Of a DNA stretch of 64,000 nucleotides, positions 9,097 through 18,182 are shown one piece after another; the stretch's first letter is position 1, and each line of letters begins with the position of its first letter. The position numbers and the translations under genes are program-made. The notes under the pieces are model-generated. The model was not told the DNA's origin and ran no database searches. It saw only the letters and a list, made by a program, of their open reading frames with translations. The DNA is taken from contig NZ_JXLA01000017.1 in NCBI RefSeq assembly GCF_001886185.1, forward strand, positions 1 to 64,000, given 5' to 3'. Source of the stretch: Enterococcus raffinosus. Its GTDB lineage: Bacteria > Bacillota > Bacilli > Lactobacillales > Enterococcaceae.

Positions 9097-9966
9097 CTAT
9101 TTTTCAGACAAATCTCCTGTATTTATAACCGGTTGTGTTCCTTTGTCAGTGATGATTGAAACAAGCAAGTTGTTAATAAGTTGAACCTTTCGATCATCAG
9201 TAAAATGAATTTCTTGACCATTCTCAATCTGTTCAAGAGCCATTTGTGTCATTGTCACTGCGCCTTCTACAATCGTTTGACGTGCAGACAATATGGCTTT
9301 TGCTTGTTGACGCTGCAGCATCGCATTAGCTATTTCTGTCGCATATGCTAAGTGATTCAACCGCGTTTCGATTACCTCGACTCCAGCCATCGCTAAACGC
9401 TCCTGTAATTCTTTAGCCAGTTCTTCAGAAACTTCAGTTGTATTTCCTCGTAAAGTTAAATCGTCTTCATTAAAGGTATCATAAGGATATTGAGTAGCAA
9501 TGTGTCGGATCGCGGTCTCACTTTGAATCTCTACAAAATCCAAATAATAATCAACATCAAATAATGCCTTAGCGGTATCTACTACTCGAAACACGACGAC
9601 TGCTGAAATTTCTACAGGATTTCCATCTGAATCATTCACTTTCAAAAGCGAACTATTGAAATTCCTAACCTTCAGTGAAACAGGGATTTTTCTTGTCAAC
9701 GGCGTCGTAATAAATAAGCCGTTTTCTTTGATCGTTCCAAGATATTTTCCAAAAAACAAAACAGCTTTTGCTTTATTTGGCCCCACAATAGTTAAAGAAC
9801 TTAAAAATAGAGCAGCGATAATCCATAAAATAATTCCTAGAAAAATGAATCCTAAACTATTCGAATCATTGCCGGCAAGAATTGCCCAAAAACCTATTCC
9901 TAAAATTATAACTAAACCAACTAAACCTAAATATCCATTAATGTGAAACGCTTGTTTCTCTTTCAT
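9097..9966 (-). CDS. SPFH/Band-7 domain membrane protein
   Basis: A 289-aa protein with two N-terminal hydrophobic segments (LGLVGLVIILGIGFWAI and FIFLGIILWIIAALFLSSL). A Band-7 domain follows, including FGKYLGTIKENGLFITTPL and VVVFRVVDTAKALFDVDYY, then a coiled coil ending LQRQQAKAILSARQTIVEGAV. SPFH proteins oligomerise in membranes and scaffold or tune proteases and lipids. The start is the ATG at 9966 after GGAGGTGCAAGG; an extension to 10047 lacks a ribosome site. Confidence 0.88.
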   Translation of the reverse strand: MKEKQAFHINGYLGLVGLVIILGIGFWAILAGNDSNSLGFIFLGIILWIIAALFLSSLTIVGPNKAKAVLFFGKYLGTIKENGLFITTPLTRKIPVSLKVRNFNSSLLKVNDSDGNPVEISAVVVFRVVDTAKALFDVDYYLDFVEIQSETAIRHIATQYPYDTFNEDDLTLRGNTTEVSEELAKELQERLAMAGVEVIETRLNHLAYATEIANAMLQRQQAKAILSARQTIVEGAVTMTQMALEQIENGQEIHFTDDRKVQLINNLLVSIITDKGTQPVINTGDLSEK

Positions 9967-10090
9967 CCTTGCACCTCCAAAATTCATAACCTCAGTGTAC
10001 GCTTCTTTTGAAAGAGCTTCAATTATTTCAGACGATTCGATCATCAATAGAAACCAATAACAAAAGTCTTATTCAACTCTAAAATTACAC

Positions 10091-10116
10091 AAAAAAAAGC
10101 AAGCTCATCGCTTGCT
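10091..10116 (-). terminator. Terminator of the SRP RNA gene
   Basis: Minus-strand stem AGCAAGC/GCTTGCT with a GATGA loop and an eight-T tail ends the SRP RNA transcript. Confidence 0.85.
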
Positions 10117-10124
10117 GTAAAAAA

Positions 10125-10222
10125 TCATATTATCAGACACATGCCGGATCCTACTTAGTGCTGCTTCCTTCCAGACCTGACACAATTCACAGGCCCGGCA
10201 TTGTCCTGCCTTTCGGCAAAAA
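10125..10222 (-). ncRNA. ffs: Signal recognition particle RNA (small bacterial type)
   Basis: The minus strand reads the conserved SRP helix-8 core: GTCAGGTCTGGAAGGAAGC, then AGCAGCACTAAG, bracketed by the complementary GCCGGGCC and GGATCCGGC arms. This RNA binds Ffh and docks signal-peptide-bearing ribosomes at the membrane. Its position directly downstream of tadA matches other Firmicutes. The exact 5' and 3' ends are estimated within about ten bases. Confidence 0.93.
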
Positions 10223-10237
10223 ATAGTATAACAAACT

Positions 10238-10741
10238 CTAGTCATTTTGGCTAGTCTTTTTTTTCTTCTCCCGAATCTCTCGAAAAAATTTCGTTAATAA
10301 CATCCCGCATTCTTCTTTCAAGATACCACCTTCAACATACGCTCGATGATTAAAGCGCTCATCCGTTAATAAATTCATCAACGTTCCTGCCGTTCCACCT
10401 TTAGGATCATAAGCACCAAAATAAACTTCCTCTACTCGAGACAAAATCATGCCTCCACTACACATTGGACAAGGTTCTAATGTAACAAATAATTGACATT
10501 CCTCCAATCGCCAACTGTCTAAATGACTACACGCCTCACGAATAGCAAACATTTCTGCATGACTTGTGGCATCTTGACTATGTTCTCGTAGATTATGTCC
10601 CCGTCCAATAATTTCACCATGGTAAACTACAACGGCACCAATAGGAACCTCTGCGATCGCTTCTGCCTTTTTCGCTTCAGCAATTGCTTCCTGCATAAAA
10701 AAAACTTTTTCTTCTTCTGTCAACTGGCTCTGTCTTTCCAT
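10238..10741 (-). CDS. tadA: tRNA-specific adenosine deaminase TadA
   Basis: A 167-aa zinc deaminase that converts A34 to inosine in the tRNA-Arg anticodon. The catalytic set is complete: H61-A-E63 in SHAEMFAIREA, and C91/C94 in EPCPMCSGGMI. The chosen ATG at 10741 has GAGG six bases upstream; the GTG four codons earlier overlaps that ribosome site. The SRP RNA lies just downstream, a common Firmicute arrangement. Confidence 0.95.
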   Translation of the reverse strand: MERQSQLTEEEKVFFMQEAIAEAKKAEAIAEVPIGAVVVYHGEIIGRGHNLREHSQDATSHAEMFAIREACSHLDSWRLEECQLFVTLEPCPMCSGGMILSRVEEVYFGAYDPKGGTAGTLMNLLTDERFNHRAYVEGGILKEECGMLLTKFFREIREKKKKTSQND

Positions 10742-10803
10742 TTCATCCCTCACTCTTTTACCTCTATCAATTAATCAATTTACTTTAGCACAACTCCTTA
10801 AAC

Positions 10804-10833
10804 AAAAAAAGATGCGCCATTACTGGCACATCC
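10804..10833 (-). terminator. Terminator of the small membrane protein gene
   Basis: Minus-strand stem GATGTGCCA/TGGCGCATC with loop GTAA and seven T. Confidence 0.8.
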
Positions 10834-10834
10834 A

Positions 10835-11170
10835 TTACATTACTTTGTCCACAAAATCCATCAATCGGTCTTTTAAATCCTCGGTCGTATCTTTGATGGA
10901 ATCACCATAGACCGATACTCGCTTTTTTCCGCTTTTGATCTTGTCTAAAATACTCATGATGTTATCTAAATCTTCATCCGATAGTTTGTCAACGATTGCC
11001 AATAATGTTTCACTACCGTCAAACTTATCACTAACAAAACGTTTTACTTTGCATCGATTTGACATGTGACGAGCTTTTTCAATTAGTTTTCCAGAAGCAA
11101 TAACAGCTGTCGCAGTACTAGCCGCAACAATAACACCTACTCCGATTTTGATCTTAGTTGATTTTTTCAT
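10835..11170 (-). CDS. Small single-pass membrane protein, 111 aa
   Basis: Residues 5-25 (TKIKIGVGVIVAASTATAVIA) form one membrane helix. A mostly helical charged domain of about 85 residues follows, ending KDTTEDLKDRLMDFVDKVM. The layout recalls YtxH-type envelope or stress proteins but the sequence is not diagnostic. The start is the ATG at 11170 with GGAG eight bases upstream; a longer reading to 11263 has no ribosome site. Its own terminator follows, so it is probably monocistronic. Confidence 0.65.
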   Translation of the reverse strand: MKKSTKIKIGVGVIVAASTATAVIASGKLIEKARHMSNRCKVKRFVSDKFDGSETLLAIVDKLSDEDLDNIMSILDKIKSGKKRVSVYGDSIKDTTEDLKDRLMDFVDKVM

Positions 11171-11426
11171 GGTATCAGCTCCTATTCTTATTAATGTCGT
11201 TATTCTTTCCCATAGAAAAAGTGAATACGCTATGTCTGTCACTCTCAAGATTACTAAATGCATTTAGTTTATTTATCACTACGACAAAGCACATTAGTCA
11301 TCCTTTATTCCATCATACCACACACTTAAAATTATCAATAATAAGAAACTCAAACAAATGAAAGCGCAATCTTATAATGGGGAAATTAACTTAAAAAAGA
11401 GTTCAATGCCGTATCCAAATTTTGTA

Positions 11427-11457
11427 CAAAAAAAGAACCGACATTACGTCAGTTCTT
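11427..11457 (-). terminator. Terminator of the zinc metallopeptidase gene
   Basis: Minus-strand stem AAGAACTGAC/GTCGGTTCTT followed by seven T, overlapping the stop codon region. Confidence 0.85.
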
Positions 11458-12166
11458 AATCACGACTTCGATTACCGAATAATAAAATCAATCGTAGCAA
11501 TTGCAAAAATGTCGCTAACGCTGCAGCTACATAAGTCAACGCTGCGGCAAACAGAACTTTTCGAGCTGCTGCTAATTCATCTTCAGCTAACATGTTTCCA
11601 TCACGCAAGATGTTCAATGCACGTCTCGAAGCATCAAACTCTACCGGTAAAGTAACTAGTTGAAAAATCAAGGCCAATGAAAAGGCCAAAATACCAATAT
11701 TGATCAGTGTTTGGTTCCAACTCATGAAGACCCCTAGCATAATCAATGGAAATGAAAGTGTCGATCCAATATTCGCTATTGGTACGATCGCTGCTCGCAT
11801 TTTTAATGGAATATAATTTTTAGCATCTTGTACCGCATGTCCACATTCATGAGCTGCTACACCAATAGCTGCCACTGAGGTTGATTGTGCGGTTGACTCC
11901 GATAAGCTCAGCATTTTATTCCCGCTATTGTAGTTATCTGTTAAATCTCCAGCAATTTGTTGAACACCTACATCATTGATCCCTTGACTACGCAAAATAT
12001 ATTCAGCCGCTTGAGTCCCAGTAACACCTTTGCTGCTGCGGAATTCATCATATTTTCGAAAGGTCGAATTAACATAAGCAGAAGCAAGTCCCGAGATGAC
12101 CAGTCCAGCAATCACTAATAAAAACGTGGGATCTAGAAAATTATAAAATGTTCCATACCCATACAT
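11456..12166 (-). CDS. YugP-type membrane zinc metallopeptidase
   Basis: A 236-aa protein of the neutral zinc metallopeptidase family represented by Bacillus YugP. The zinc motif HECGH is at 106-110 and lies in AAIGVAAHECGHAVQDA. Hydrophobic segments occur at the N-terminus (FLLVIAGLVISGLASAYV) and twice in the second half, so the catalytic site is membrane-associated. The substrate is unknown. The ATG at 12166 is eight bases from GAGGA and is preferred to the ATG two codons upstream. Confidence 0.85.
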   Translation of the reverse strand: MYGYGTFYNFLDPTFLLVIAGLVISGLASAYVNSTFRKYDEFRSSKGVTGTQAAEYILRSQGINDVGVQQIAGDLTDNYNSGNKMLSLSESTAQSTSVAAIGVAAHECGHAVQDAKNYIPLKMRAAIVPIANIGSTLSFPLIMLGVFMSWNQTLINIGILAFSLALIFQLVTLPVEFDASRRALNILRDGNMLAEDELAAARKVLFAAALTYVAAALATFLQLLRLILLFGNRSRD

Positions 12167-12280
12167 ATACATTCTCCTCTAATCAAAGATAATTTTACTG
12201 CAAAAAAGCAGTTTCCTACTCATAGTTTAGCATGAAAAGCGTGAATTTTTTATGAAAACAACTCTAAGAATCTCTCTAGC

Positions 12281-12604
12281 TTATAACTTCTTAACAAATT
12301 CTGATTTTAATTTCATCGGTCCGAAACCATCAACCTTGCAATCAATGTTGTGATCTCCTTCAACTAGGCGAATGTTTTTTACTTTTGTTCCTTGTTTGAT
12401 GGCACCAGAAGCACCCTTAACTTTTAAATCTTTAATTACTGTAACACTGTCACCCTCTTGAAGCTGGTTGCCATTGCTATCTTTGACGACCAATCCCTCT
12501 TCAACTTCTTCGTTACCGGACCACTCGTGACCACATTCAGGACAAACAAATAAGCCACGATCCTCATAAGTATATTCTGATTGACACATTGGACAATTTG
12601 GCAT
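12281..12604 (-). CDS. PhnA-family zinc-ribbon protein (YjdM-like)
   Basis: A 107-aa protein with an N-terminal zinc ribbon CPMC-x16-CPEC and a C-terminal PhnA domain ([23 protein letters not shown]). The family was named after the E. coli phosphonate region, but a role in phosphonate breakdown is not supported for most members. The cellular function is therefore uncertain. It has a GGAGG ribosome site and no evident operon partner. Confidence 0.88.
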   Translation of the reverse strand: MPNCPMCQSEYTYEDRGLFVCPECGHEWSGNEEVEEGLVVKDSNGNQLQEGDSVTVIKDLKVKGASGAIKQGTKVKNIRLVEGDHNIDCKVDGFGPMKLKSEFVKKL

Positions 12605-12681
12605 AATTTTCCTCCAATAATAATAGTTTTCTAAACACTTAGTTTAGCCGAAACGGAATGACTTGAAAAGCCTTTCTATAC

Positions 12682-12717
12682 AAAAAAATTCACACTTATA
12701 CAATAAGTGCGAATTTT
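12682..12717 (-). terminator. Terminator of the PTS IICBA gene
   Basis: Minus-strand stem ATTCGCACTTAT/ATAAGTGTGAAT followed by a run of T. Confidence 0.85.
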
Positions 12718-12724
12718 TCTTTTT

Positions 12725-14686
12725 TTATAAACTTGTCAATTCACCAATCACTTCGTTGACCTGAACCTCTTTTGTACCTGTTAGGTCAGAGCTCTTCACT
12801 TTATCCATATTAGTCAGAGCAACGATGATATCTGTTTTCTTGCCTGCTTTTTTTACTGCTTCCAAATCAACTTTCGCAATCATCTGTCCTCGTCCGACAT
12901 GCTGACCAGCTTGAACATAAAGTTCGAAAGGTTTTCCACCAAGATCAACAGTATCTAATCCCATGTGTAAAAGAACTTCCACACCTGAAGCCGTTGTAAT
13001 TCCAACCGCATGTTTTGTAGGAAAAACATTCGAGATAGTCCCAGCTACTGGAGAGAAAATCTCACCAGAGGTAGGTAATACTGCATAACCATCACCCATC
13101 ATTTTTTCTGAAAAAACATCATCTGAAACTTCAGTAATTGGAACCAATCGACCATTCGCTACTGCAAACATTTCTTGAGTTTTTGGCGCTTCTTCTTTAA
13201 CAATGGCTTGTTCAGTGGCCGCATGAGCTGTTCCCCCACCGCTGTGAAGTCGATTCATTTCGTCAGCTACGAACTGTACTTCAGTACCAACAATCACTTG
13301 AATGTTTTTATCATCAATCACTTTCAAGCCTGGGACACCAGTAGCTTTGATTTGGCTTTGATTTACTACGCCAGTATCTTTAAGCTGAAGGCGCAATCTA
13401 GTCGTACAATTGTCGATTGATAAAACATTAGCTGCTCCTCCTAGCCCTTCATAAATTTTCTGAGCCATAACCACATGTTTGTTATCACCAATCATGTCAA
13501 TATCAGGCATTTCTTCGCCATCATCTTCTTCTCGTCCAGGCGTCATTAGATTGAATTTAACAATGACAAACCGGAATGTCACATAATAGACAACCGCCAT
13601 CACTAATCCCAACAGAATCAACATGAATGGTTGATTTGCGATGGGGACACGCAAACTTAAGAAGAAATCAATAAAACCAGCACTAAAGTTAAACCCAGCT
13701 GTCCATTTGAACGTTGCTGCTATAAACATAGAAATCCCTGTTAAGCAAGCATGAACAACATAAAGCGGCCACGCCACAAACATAAAGGAGAATTCAAGTG
13801 GTTCAGTTACCCCTGTGAAAAATGAAGCAAATGCTGCTGCAACCATTAATGAAGCAGTGACTTTTTTCTTTTCAGGTTTTGCACATTGATAAATTGCCAA
13901 GGCTCCTGCCGGCAAACCAAACATCATTACTGGGAAGAATCCAGCTTGATAACGTCCTGTTATCCCTCGAACGCCTTCGCTCGCCCAGAACTTTCCAATA
14001 TCATCAATTCCTGCTAAGTTGAACCAGAATACATTATTTAACGCGTGATGTAATCCTGTTGGAATAAGCAAGCGGTTGAATAAACCATACAAACCAGCCC
14101 CTATAGGTCCCATTCCTGAAATCAGTTCTCCAAAGCTTACTAATCCGTTATAAACTGGCGGCCAAACAAAAATTAAAGCGGCCGAAATTGCTGCCATTAA
14201 TCCAGCTGTAACAATAGGTACTAAACGTTTCCCACTGAAAAAAGAAAGCGCCATAGGAAGTTTGACACCACTAAAGCGGTTGTACATAGCAGCTGCAACT
14301 AATCCAGCTAAAATCCCAACGAAAACATTTTTGAAATTGATTGCTGCAAAGGCAATGTTCACATCTTCTACAGCAACTTTAGTGAACATAGCTACTGCAT
14401 CACTATTAACTAAGGTCATAGGGGTCAAAAATGCAACCAAACCAGACAAAGCTGCTGCTCCATCCTTATCCTTCGACATTCCTAATGCCAACCCAACAGC
14501 AAAAAGTACGCCTAAATTGTCTAATATCGTTCCTCCAGCCTTAATCAAGAAGGCTGCTAACAAGTTGTTGCCACCCCAGCCGCTAGGATCAATCCAATAA
14601 CCGATTCCCATAAATAGAGCTGCCACCGGCAATGTTGCTACTGGCAACATCAACGAACGACCCATGCGTTGCATATATGCTTTCAT
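12725..14686 (-). CDS. N-acetylglucosamine/glucose-family PTS permease EIICBA
   Basis: A 653-aa three-domain permease. Residues 1 to about 385 form the membrane EIIC domain (GGTILDNLGVLFAVGLALGMSKD and FFTGVTEPLEFSFMF). EIIB carries the phosphocysteine in DNCTTRLRLQL at about 430. EIIA carries the histidine in VLLHMGLDTVDLGGK near 570. The EIIC sequence is closer to NagE/NagP than to PtsG, so N-acetylglucosamine uptake with 6-phosphorylation is likely, although glucose cannot be excluded. The gene starts four bases after the antiterminator gene and shares its leader. Confidence 0.85.
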   Translation of the reverse strand: MKAYMQRMGRSLMLPVATLPVAALFMGIGYWIDPSGWGGNNLLAAFLIKAGGTILDNLGVLFAVGLALGMSKDKDGAAALSGLVAFLTPMTLVNSDAVAMFTKVAVEDVNIAFAAINFKNVFVGILAGLVAAAMYNRFSGVKLPMALSFFSGKRLVPIVTAGLMAAISAALIFVWPPVYNGLVSFGELISGMGPIGAGLYGLFNRLLIPTGLHHALNNVFWFNLAGIDDIGKFWASEGVRGITGRYQAGFFPVMMFGLPAGALAIYQCAKPEKKKVTASLMVAAAFASFFTGVTEPLEFSFMFVAWPLYVVHACLTGISMFIAATFKWTAGFNFSAGFIDFFLSLRVPIANQPFMLILLGLVMAVVYYVTFRFVIVKFNLMTPGREEDDGEEMPDIDMIGDNKHVVMAQKIYEGLGGAANVLSIDNCTTRLRLQLKDTGVVNQSQIKATGVPGLKVIDDKNIQVIVGTEVQFVADEMNRLHSGGGTAHAATEQAIVKEEAPKTQEMFAVANGRLVPITEVSDDVFSEKMMGDGYAVLPTSGEIFSPVAGTISNVFPTKHAVGITTASGVEVLLHMGLDTVDLGGKPFELYVQAGQHVGRGQMIAKVDLEAVKKAGKKTDIIVALTNMDKVKSSDLTGTKEVQVNEVIGELTSL

Positions 14687-14690
14687 ATTT

Positions 14691-15542
14691 TTACTCTTCT
14701 CCTTTGTATTCTTTTATTTTCCGCAATCGTTCAACATGAATGGCTACATAACCTAATTCTTCTGTGGTGATTGCTAATTGGTAATGCTTCATCAAAAAGA
14801 CTCGAATCTTTTTAGCAATTTGATAGCTATCAGGATACTTGTTTCTTACCATTTCGATAATGTCCTGATCTAAAACGGCATAACGCTGGTTCTGATACCG
14901 CTGCAATAATAAACGTAGATGATTCGCCAAACGCGAGTAATCCAATGCCATTTCTTGGGAACGGATATTTATCTCTAATTCTTGTTCAATTAAATGAATC
15001 ACATCCGAAATAATCGTTACTTCTCTTATGCTGTCATGATTATTATTTTTTCCCGTTCGAGCGCTGTGAATATGGATTGCGATATAACCAGCTTCGTCAT
15101 ACCCATAAGGTATTTCTAATGTTCGATTCAAATAGTCCACTGCCCATTGTGCAATTCCAAATTCTTCACCATACAGAATCTCGATCTCACTTAAAAGCTT
15201 GTTTCGAATAACGATTCCGTTTTCAATATTTTGAGCCGCAAAGGCAATGTGATCTGTCAATGAAATAAAAATATGTTCATTCAGTTTCTCCATAAGAACC
15301 GTTTCAGCATGATCAATGATTGCTTCAGCAGCAAAAAAATAAGATTCGTTTATTTGATTTAATAAGGTCTGTAGCTTTTGCTGTCCTTCTGGTTCCATCA
15401 CAAATAAACGCTCAATATCACGAGAAAAAAGCAAATCATTTCTTTGCTTATTGAACCCGACACCCTTGCCGATAGCAATCTTCTCTTCTCCTTGATCATC
15501 TACCAATACTGCATTTTGATTCAATATTTTTTTGATTTTCAT
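14691..15542 (-). CDS. glcT: BglG/GlcT-type transcriptional antiterminator
   Basis: A 283-aa regulator. The N-terminal co-antiterminator RNA-binding domain (KIKKILNQNAVLVDDQGEEKIAIGKGVGFNKQ) covers residues 1-55. Two PRD domains follow, each with conserved histidines, for example SLTDHIAFA, GYIAIHIHSAR, RLANHLRLLL and GYVAIHVERL. Such proteins bind a RAT hairpin in the nascent RNA and prevent terminator formation when dephosphorylated by the cognate PTS. The permease gene directly downstream and the terminator hairpin directly upstream fit this mechanism. Confidence 0.9.
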   Translation of the reverse strand: MKIKKILNQNAVLVDDQGEEKIAIGKGVGFNKQRNDLLFSRDIERLFVMEPEGQQKLQTLLNQINESYFFAAEAIIDHAETVLMEKLNEHIFISLTDHIAFAAQNIENGIVIRNKLLSEIEILYGEEFGIAQWAVDYLNRTLEIPYGYDEAGYIAIHIHSARTGKNNNHDSIREVTIISDVIHLIEQELEINIRSQEMALDYSRLANHLRLLLQRYQNQRYAVLDQDIIEMVRNKYPDSYQIAKKIRVFLMKHYQLAITTEELGYVAIHVERLRKIKEYKGEE

Positions 15543-15596
15543 TTGTTTTCCTCATTCTGCAGAATAAATTCACTGTTTTGACTAGACATTGGCCAA

Positions 15597-15650
15597 ATAA
15601 AAAGGCATGGAAAGAAACACAAGGAGTCTCCTTGCGATTCTTTCCATGCC
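15597..15650 (-). promoter_or_regulatory. Leader terminator/antiterminator of the glcT-PTS operon
   Basis: On the minus strand a long stem (GGCATGGAAAGAA/TTTCTTTCCATGCC with an inner CAAGGAG/CTCCTTG stem) is followed by TTTTTATT, about 50 bases before the antiterminator start. Terminator formation here would switch off both downstream genes. The RAT target should overlap the 5' arm near 15640-15680. Confidence 0.8.
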
Positions 15651-15694
15651 TAGTATGATCTAGTCACATGAAACAGTATTTGTTAACAATTTAA

Positions 15695-15723
15695 ATAGTA
15701 TAGACCAATGAAGGTTTTGTCAA
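15695..15723 (-). promoter_or_regulatory. Promoter of the glcT-PTS operon
   Basis: Minus-strand TTGACA (15718-15723), 17-base spacer, TACTAT (15695-15700). Transcription would start near 15688 and run into the leader terminator. Confidence 0.7.
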
Positions 15724-15752
15724 TACTTTTTTTCGAATTTTTTTCGAATTAT

Positions 15753-16700
15753 TTATTTTTTTCGATAATTTTCGCACAAAATTTGGATTTCATGGTATAT
15801 TTCTTGACACATTGCTTGGTCTTTAGCATTTGCTCCACTAGCTAATGGGTGACCGCCACCATGATATCTTTTGGCCAAATTATTGATGACCGGTCCCTTG
15901 GAGCGCAATCGAACGCGATAATATCCTTCCGGCTGCTCTACAAAAACTGCCCAAGCCAATACAACGTCTATTGTTCCTGGCAATGGAACCAGAGATGCAG
16001 TGTCAGAGTCCTTGATCCCATATTTTTTTAAGATTCCTTGATCCAAAAATACATATCCAGCACCATTGTTATCAATCTGTAAGTTCTGGTACAGGTACCC
16101 TGAGAGCTTCGCAACATCCAACGAAATTTGATCAATCTCTCGATTTAATTTGGTCGCATCAAAACCATAATCCAATAGTTTAGCTGCTACCAGTAACGTA
16201 TGTGAAGTAGTTGCGGGATATAAGAAACGTCCCGTATCTCCAACAATTCCTGCATATAATAAACGGGCGGCATTTTCTGTTATTGCTAATTTTTCAGCAA
16301 ATGCAAAATCAGCAATAATCTCACTGCAGCTACTTGCCTGTGTATTAACCCAAAGCAAATCACCATAAGGATCGTCATTGGGATGGTGATCGATTTTTAT
16401 TAATTTATCTCCTAATGCATAACGTTCATCACTGATTCGAGGTGCATTCGCTGTATCCGTCACAATTACCAACGAACCTTCATATAGTTGGTCAGTAATC
16501 TCGTCCATTTCTGCTAAGAACGCTAAACCTTCTACAGGCCCGCCAACTTGATAAACTTCCTTATCTGGAAAGTTTGTCCTCAGGATTTCAGCAAGCCCGC
16601 ATTGTGAGCCCAAAGCATCCGGATCAGGGCGCATATGACGATGGACAATGATCCGATCGTACTGCTTAATCATCTGTAAAATTTTTTTTGTAATTGTCAT
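15753..16700 (-). CDS. nrnA: NrnA: nanoRNase/pAp phosphatase, DHH-DHHA1 family
   Basis: A 315-aa DHH phosphoesterase. Metal-binding motifs are HMRPDPDALGSQ, VTDTANAPR and the DHH motif in IKIDHHPND. The C-terminal DHHA1 substrate motif is RYHGGGHPLASGA. NrnA degrades oligoribonucleotides of 2-5 nt and dephosphorylates pAp, a by-product of sulfur and acyl-carrier metabolism. The ATG at 16700 has AGAGG seven bases upstream and lies 14 bases after the spxR-like stop, so the two genes form an operon. Confidence 0.92.
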   Translation of the reverse strand: MTITKKILQMIKQYDRIIVHRHMRPDPDALGSQCGLAEILRTNFPDKEVYQVGGPVEGLAFLAEMDEITDQLYEGSLVIVTDTANAPRISDERYALGDKLIKIDHHPNDDPYGDLLWVNTQASSCSEIIADFAFAEKLAITENAARLLYAGIVGDTGRFLYPATTSHTLLVAAKLLDYGFDATKLNREIDQISLDVAKLSGYLYQNLQIDNNGAGYVFLDQGILKKYGIKDSDTASLVPLPGTIDVVLAWAVFVEQPEGYYRVRLRSKGPVINNLAKRYHGGGHPLASGANAKDQAMCQEIYHEIQILCENYRKK

Positions 16701-16714
16701 GCTACTTCCTCTTT

Positions 16715-18046
16715 CTAAGAACGCTCCATCACTTGGCAAACCACGATCGCTTTAGCAACGATCACATTATCAATATATACTTCTAAATCCACTTTCGCAG
16801 ATCGACGTCCCAATTCTAATGTTTTTGAATGGATCTCAATTTCACTTTCTAATTGAATCAAACGTAAATAATGTAAATTCATTTGTTCAATTAGTGTATT
16901 CCGACGTTGATCCATTAAAATGCTCCGCTGCGCTACATTCGCTACAATCTCGCTTAGTACGCCAAATGAGATTGTTCCAACACTATTAACCATCTGTGGG
17001 GTAACTTCAAATTTAAAATATGGATTTTCTAACAAATTATCATCACGATCTGTATCAACAGTTATGATATCTCCTACAATTTGATCGGAAATTGTGTTAG
17101 ACATTTGGGGTTGGCGTTGAACAAGCTGCATTGCTTTCATAACATCTTGGCGACTAACCATTCCTACAAGTGAAAGATCATCCTTCACCACAGGCATCAT
17201 CTCAAGTCCATCCCAAATCATCTGATGACTTACTGAAGCCACACTCATACTTTGCTTTACAACATTAGGATCGCGTGTCATTACACGATCAATCACTTGA
17301 TTTTCAGCCTTCCCTAAAACGTCCTTCGCAGTTACAACTCCCAATACACGCATGCTTTTATTTACAACAGGAAAACGGGAATGCCCAGTTTTTTCAGACA
17401 GACGGTGATACGTTAGGATGGTATCGCCAGCTTGTAAATACACTGTTTTTTCCAGAGGCATGTAAATATCACTGACCTGCATGATATCTTTTTTAATCAA
17501 TTGATCGCTCAATGCGCGATTTATCATAGTTGCTACTGTAAACGAATCATACGTTGTACTTAAAACGGGTAGCGCTAGATCATCTGCTAATCTTGCGATT
17601 TCAGGGGTGGTGTCAAATCCACCAGTAATCAAGACAGCTGCCCCATCTTGCAAAGCAAGTTTCTGTGCGCCTTCGCGGTTTCCAATGATTAATAACGATC
17701 CCGGTGTGATATATCGGCGCATAGCTTCTTCAGTCATAGCACCAATAACAAATTTATTTAAGTCTTTATCCAATCCATTCGAACCGCCTAGAACATCACC
17801 CTCGATAATACGAACAACTTCACCGAAGGTTAGTCGTTCAATATTTTTCTTTAATTTGCGTTCAATTCTAATCGTTCCTACACGTTGAATCGTTGAAACT
17901 AAACCAATATTTTCTGCATCCTTAATCGCACGGTAGGCAGTCCCTTCACTGACACGCAGATTTTTTGCAATACTGCGAACAGAGATACGCTCACCCACGG
18001 GCAAGTTTTCGATGTGTTCTAAAATCAAATCATGTTTTGTCGCCAT
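16715..18046 (-). CDS. spxR: CBS-HotDog domain transcription factor (SpxR/YtoI-like)
   Basis: A 443-aa regulator with four parts: an N-terminal winged helix-turn-helix (RISVRSIAKNLRVSEGTAYRAIK), a DRTGG-type domain (about 70-185), a CBS pair (MPLEKTVYLQAGDTILTYHRLSEKTGHSRFPVV and VMTRDPNVVKQSMSVASV), and a C-terminal HotDog thioesterase-like fold. This architecture is that of SpxR, which controls redox gene expression in streptococci; CBS pairs usually sense adenine nucleotides. It is cotranscribed with nrnA, whose product removes pAp, so a nucleotide link is plausible but inferred. Confidence 0.88.
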   Translation of the reverse strand: MATKHDLILEHIENLPVGERISVRSIAKNLRVSEGTAYRAIKDAENIGLVSTIQRVGTIRIERKLKKNIERLTFGEVVRIIEGDVLGGSNGLDKDLNKFVIGAMTEEAMRRYITPGSLLIIGNREGAQKLALQDGAAVLITGGFDTTPEIARLADDLALPVLSTTYDSFTVATMINRALSDQLIKKDIMQVSDIYMPLEKTVYLQAGDTILTYHRLSEKTGHSRFPVVNKSMRVLGVVTAKDVLGKAENQVIDRVMTRDPNVVKQSMSVASVSHQMIWDGLEMMPVVKDDLSLVGMVSRQDVMKAMQLVQRQPQMSNTISDQIVGDIITVDTDRDDNLLENPYFKFEVTPQMVNSVGTISFGVLSEIVANVAQRSILMDQRRNTLIEQMNLHYLRLIQLESEIEIHSKTLELGRRSAKVDLEVYIDNVIVAKAIVVCQVMERS

Positions 18047-18120
18047 AATTTCCTCCCGTTATAGCATTTATCCATCATATTAGTACAGCTTAGCAAAACT
18101 AGTATAACAGAGTACTTATA

Positions 18121-18167
18121 AAAAAAGAAGTCAACCGTTACCATTCAAGTAACAATCAACTTCTTTT
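18121..18167 (-). terminator. Terminator of the DHA2-family exporter gene
   Basis: Minus-strand stem AAGAAGTTGATTGTTAC/GGTAACGGTTGACTTCTT with a T-run tail. Confidence 0.8.
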
Positions 18168-18182
18168 GTGTTAATAGATAAA

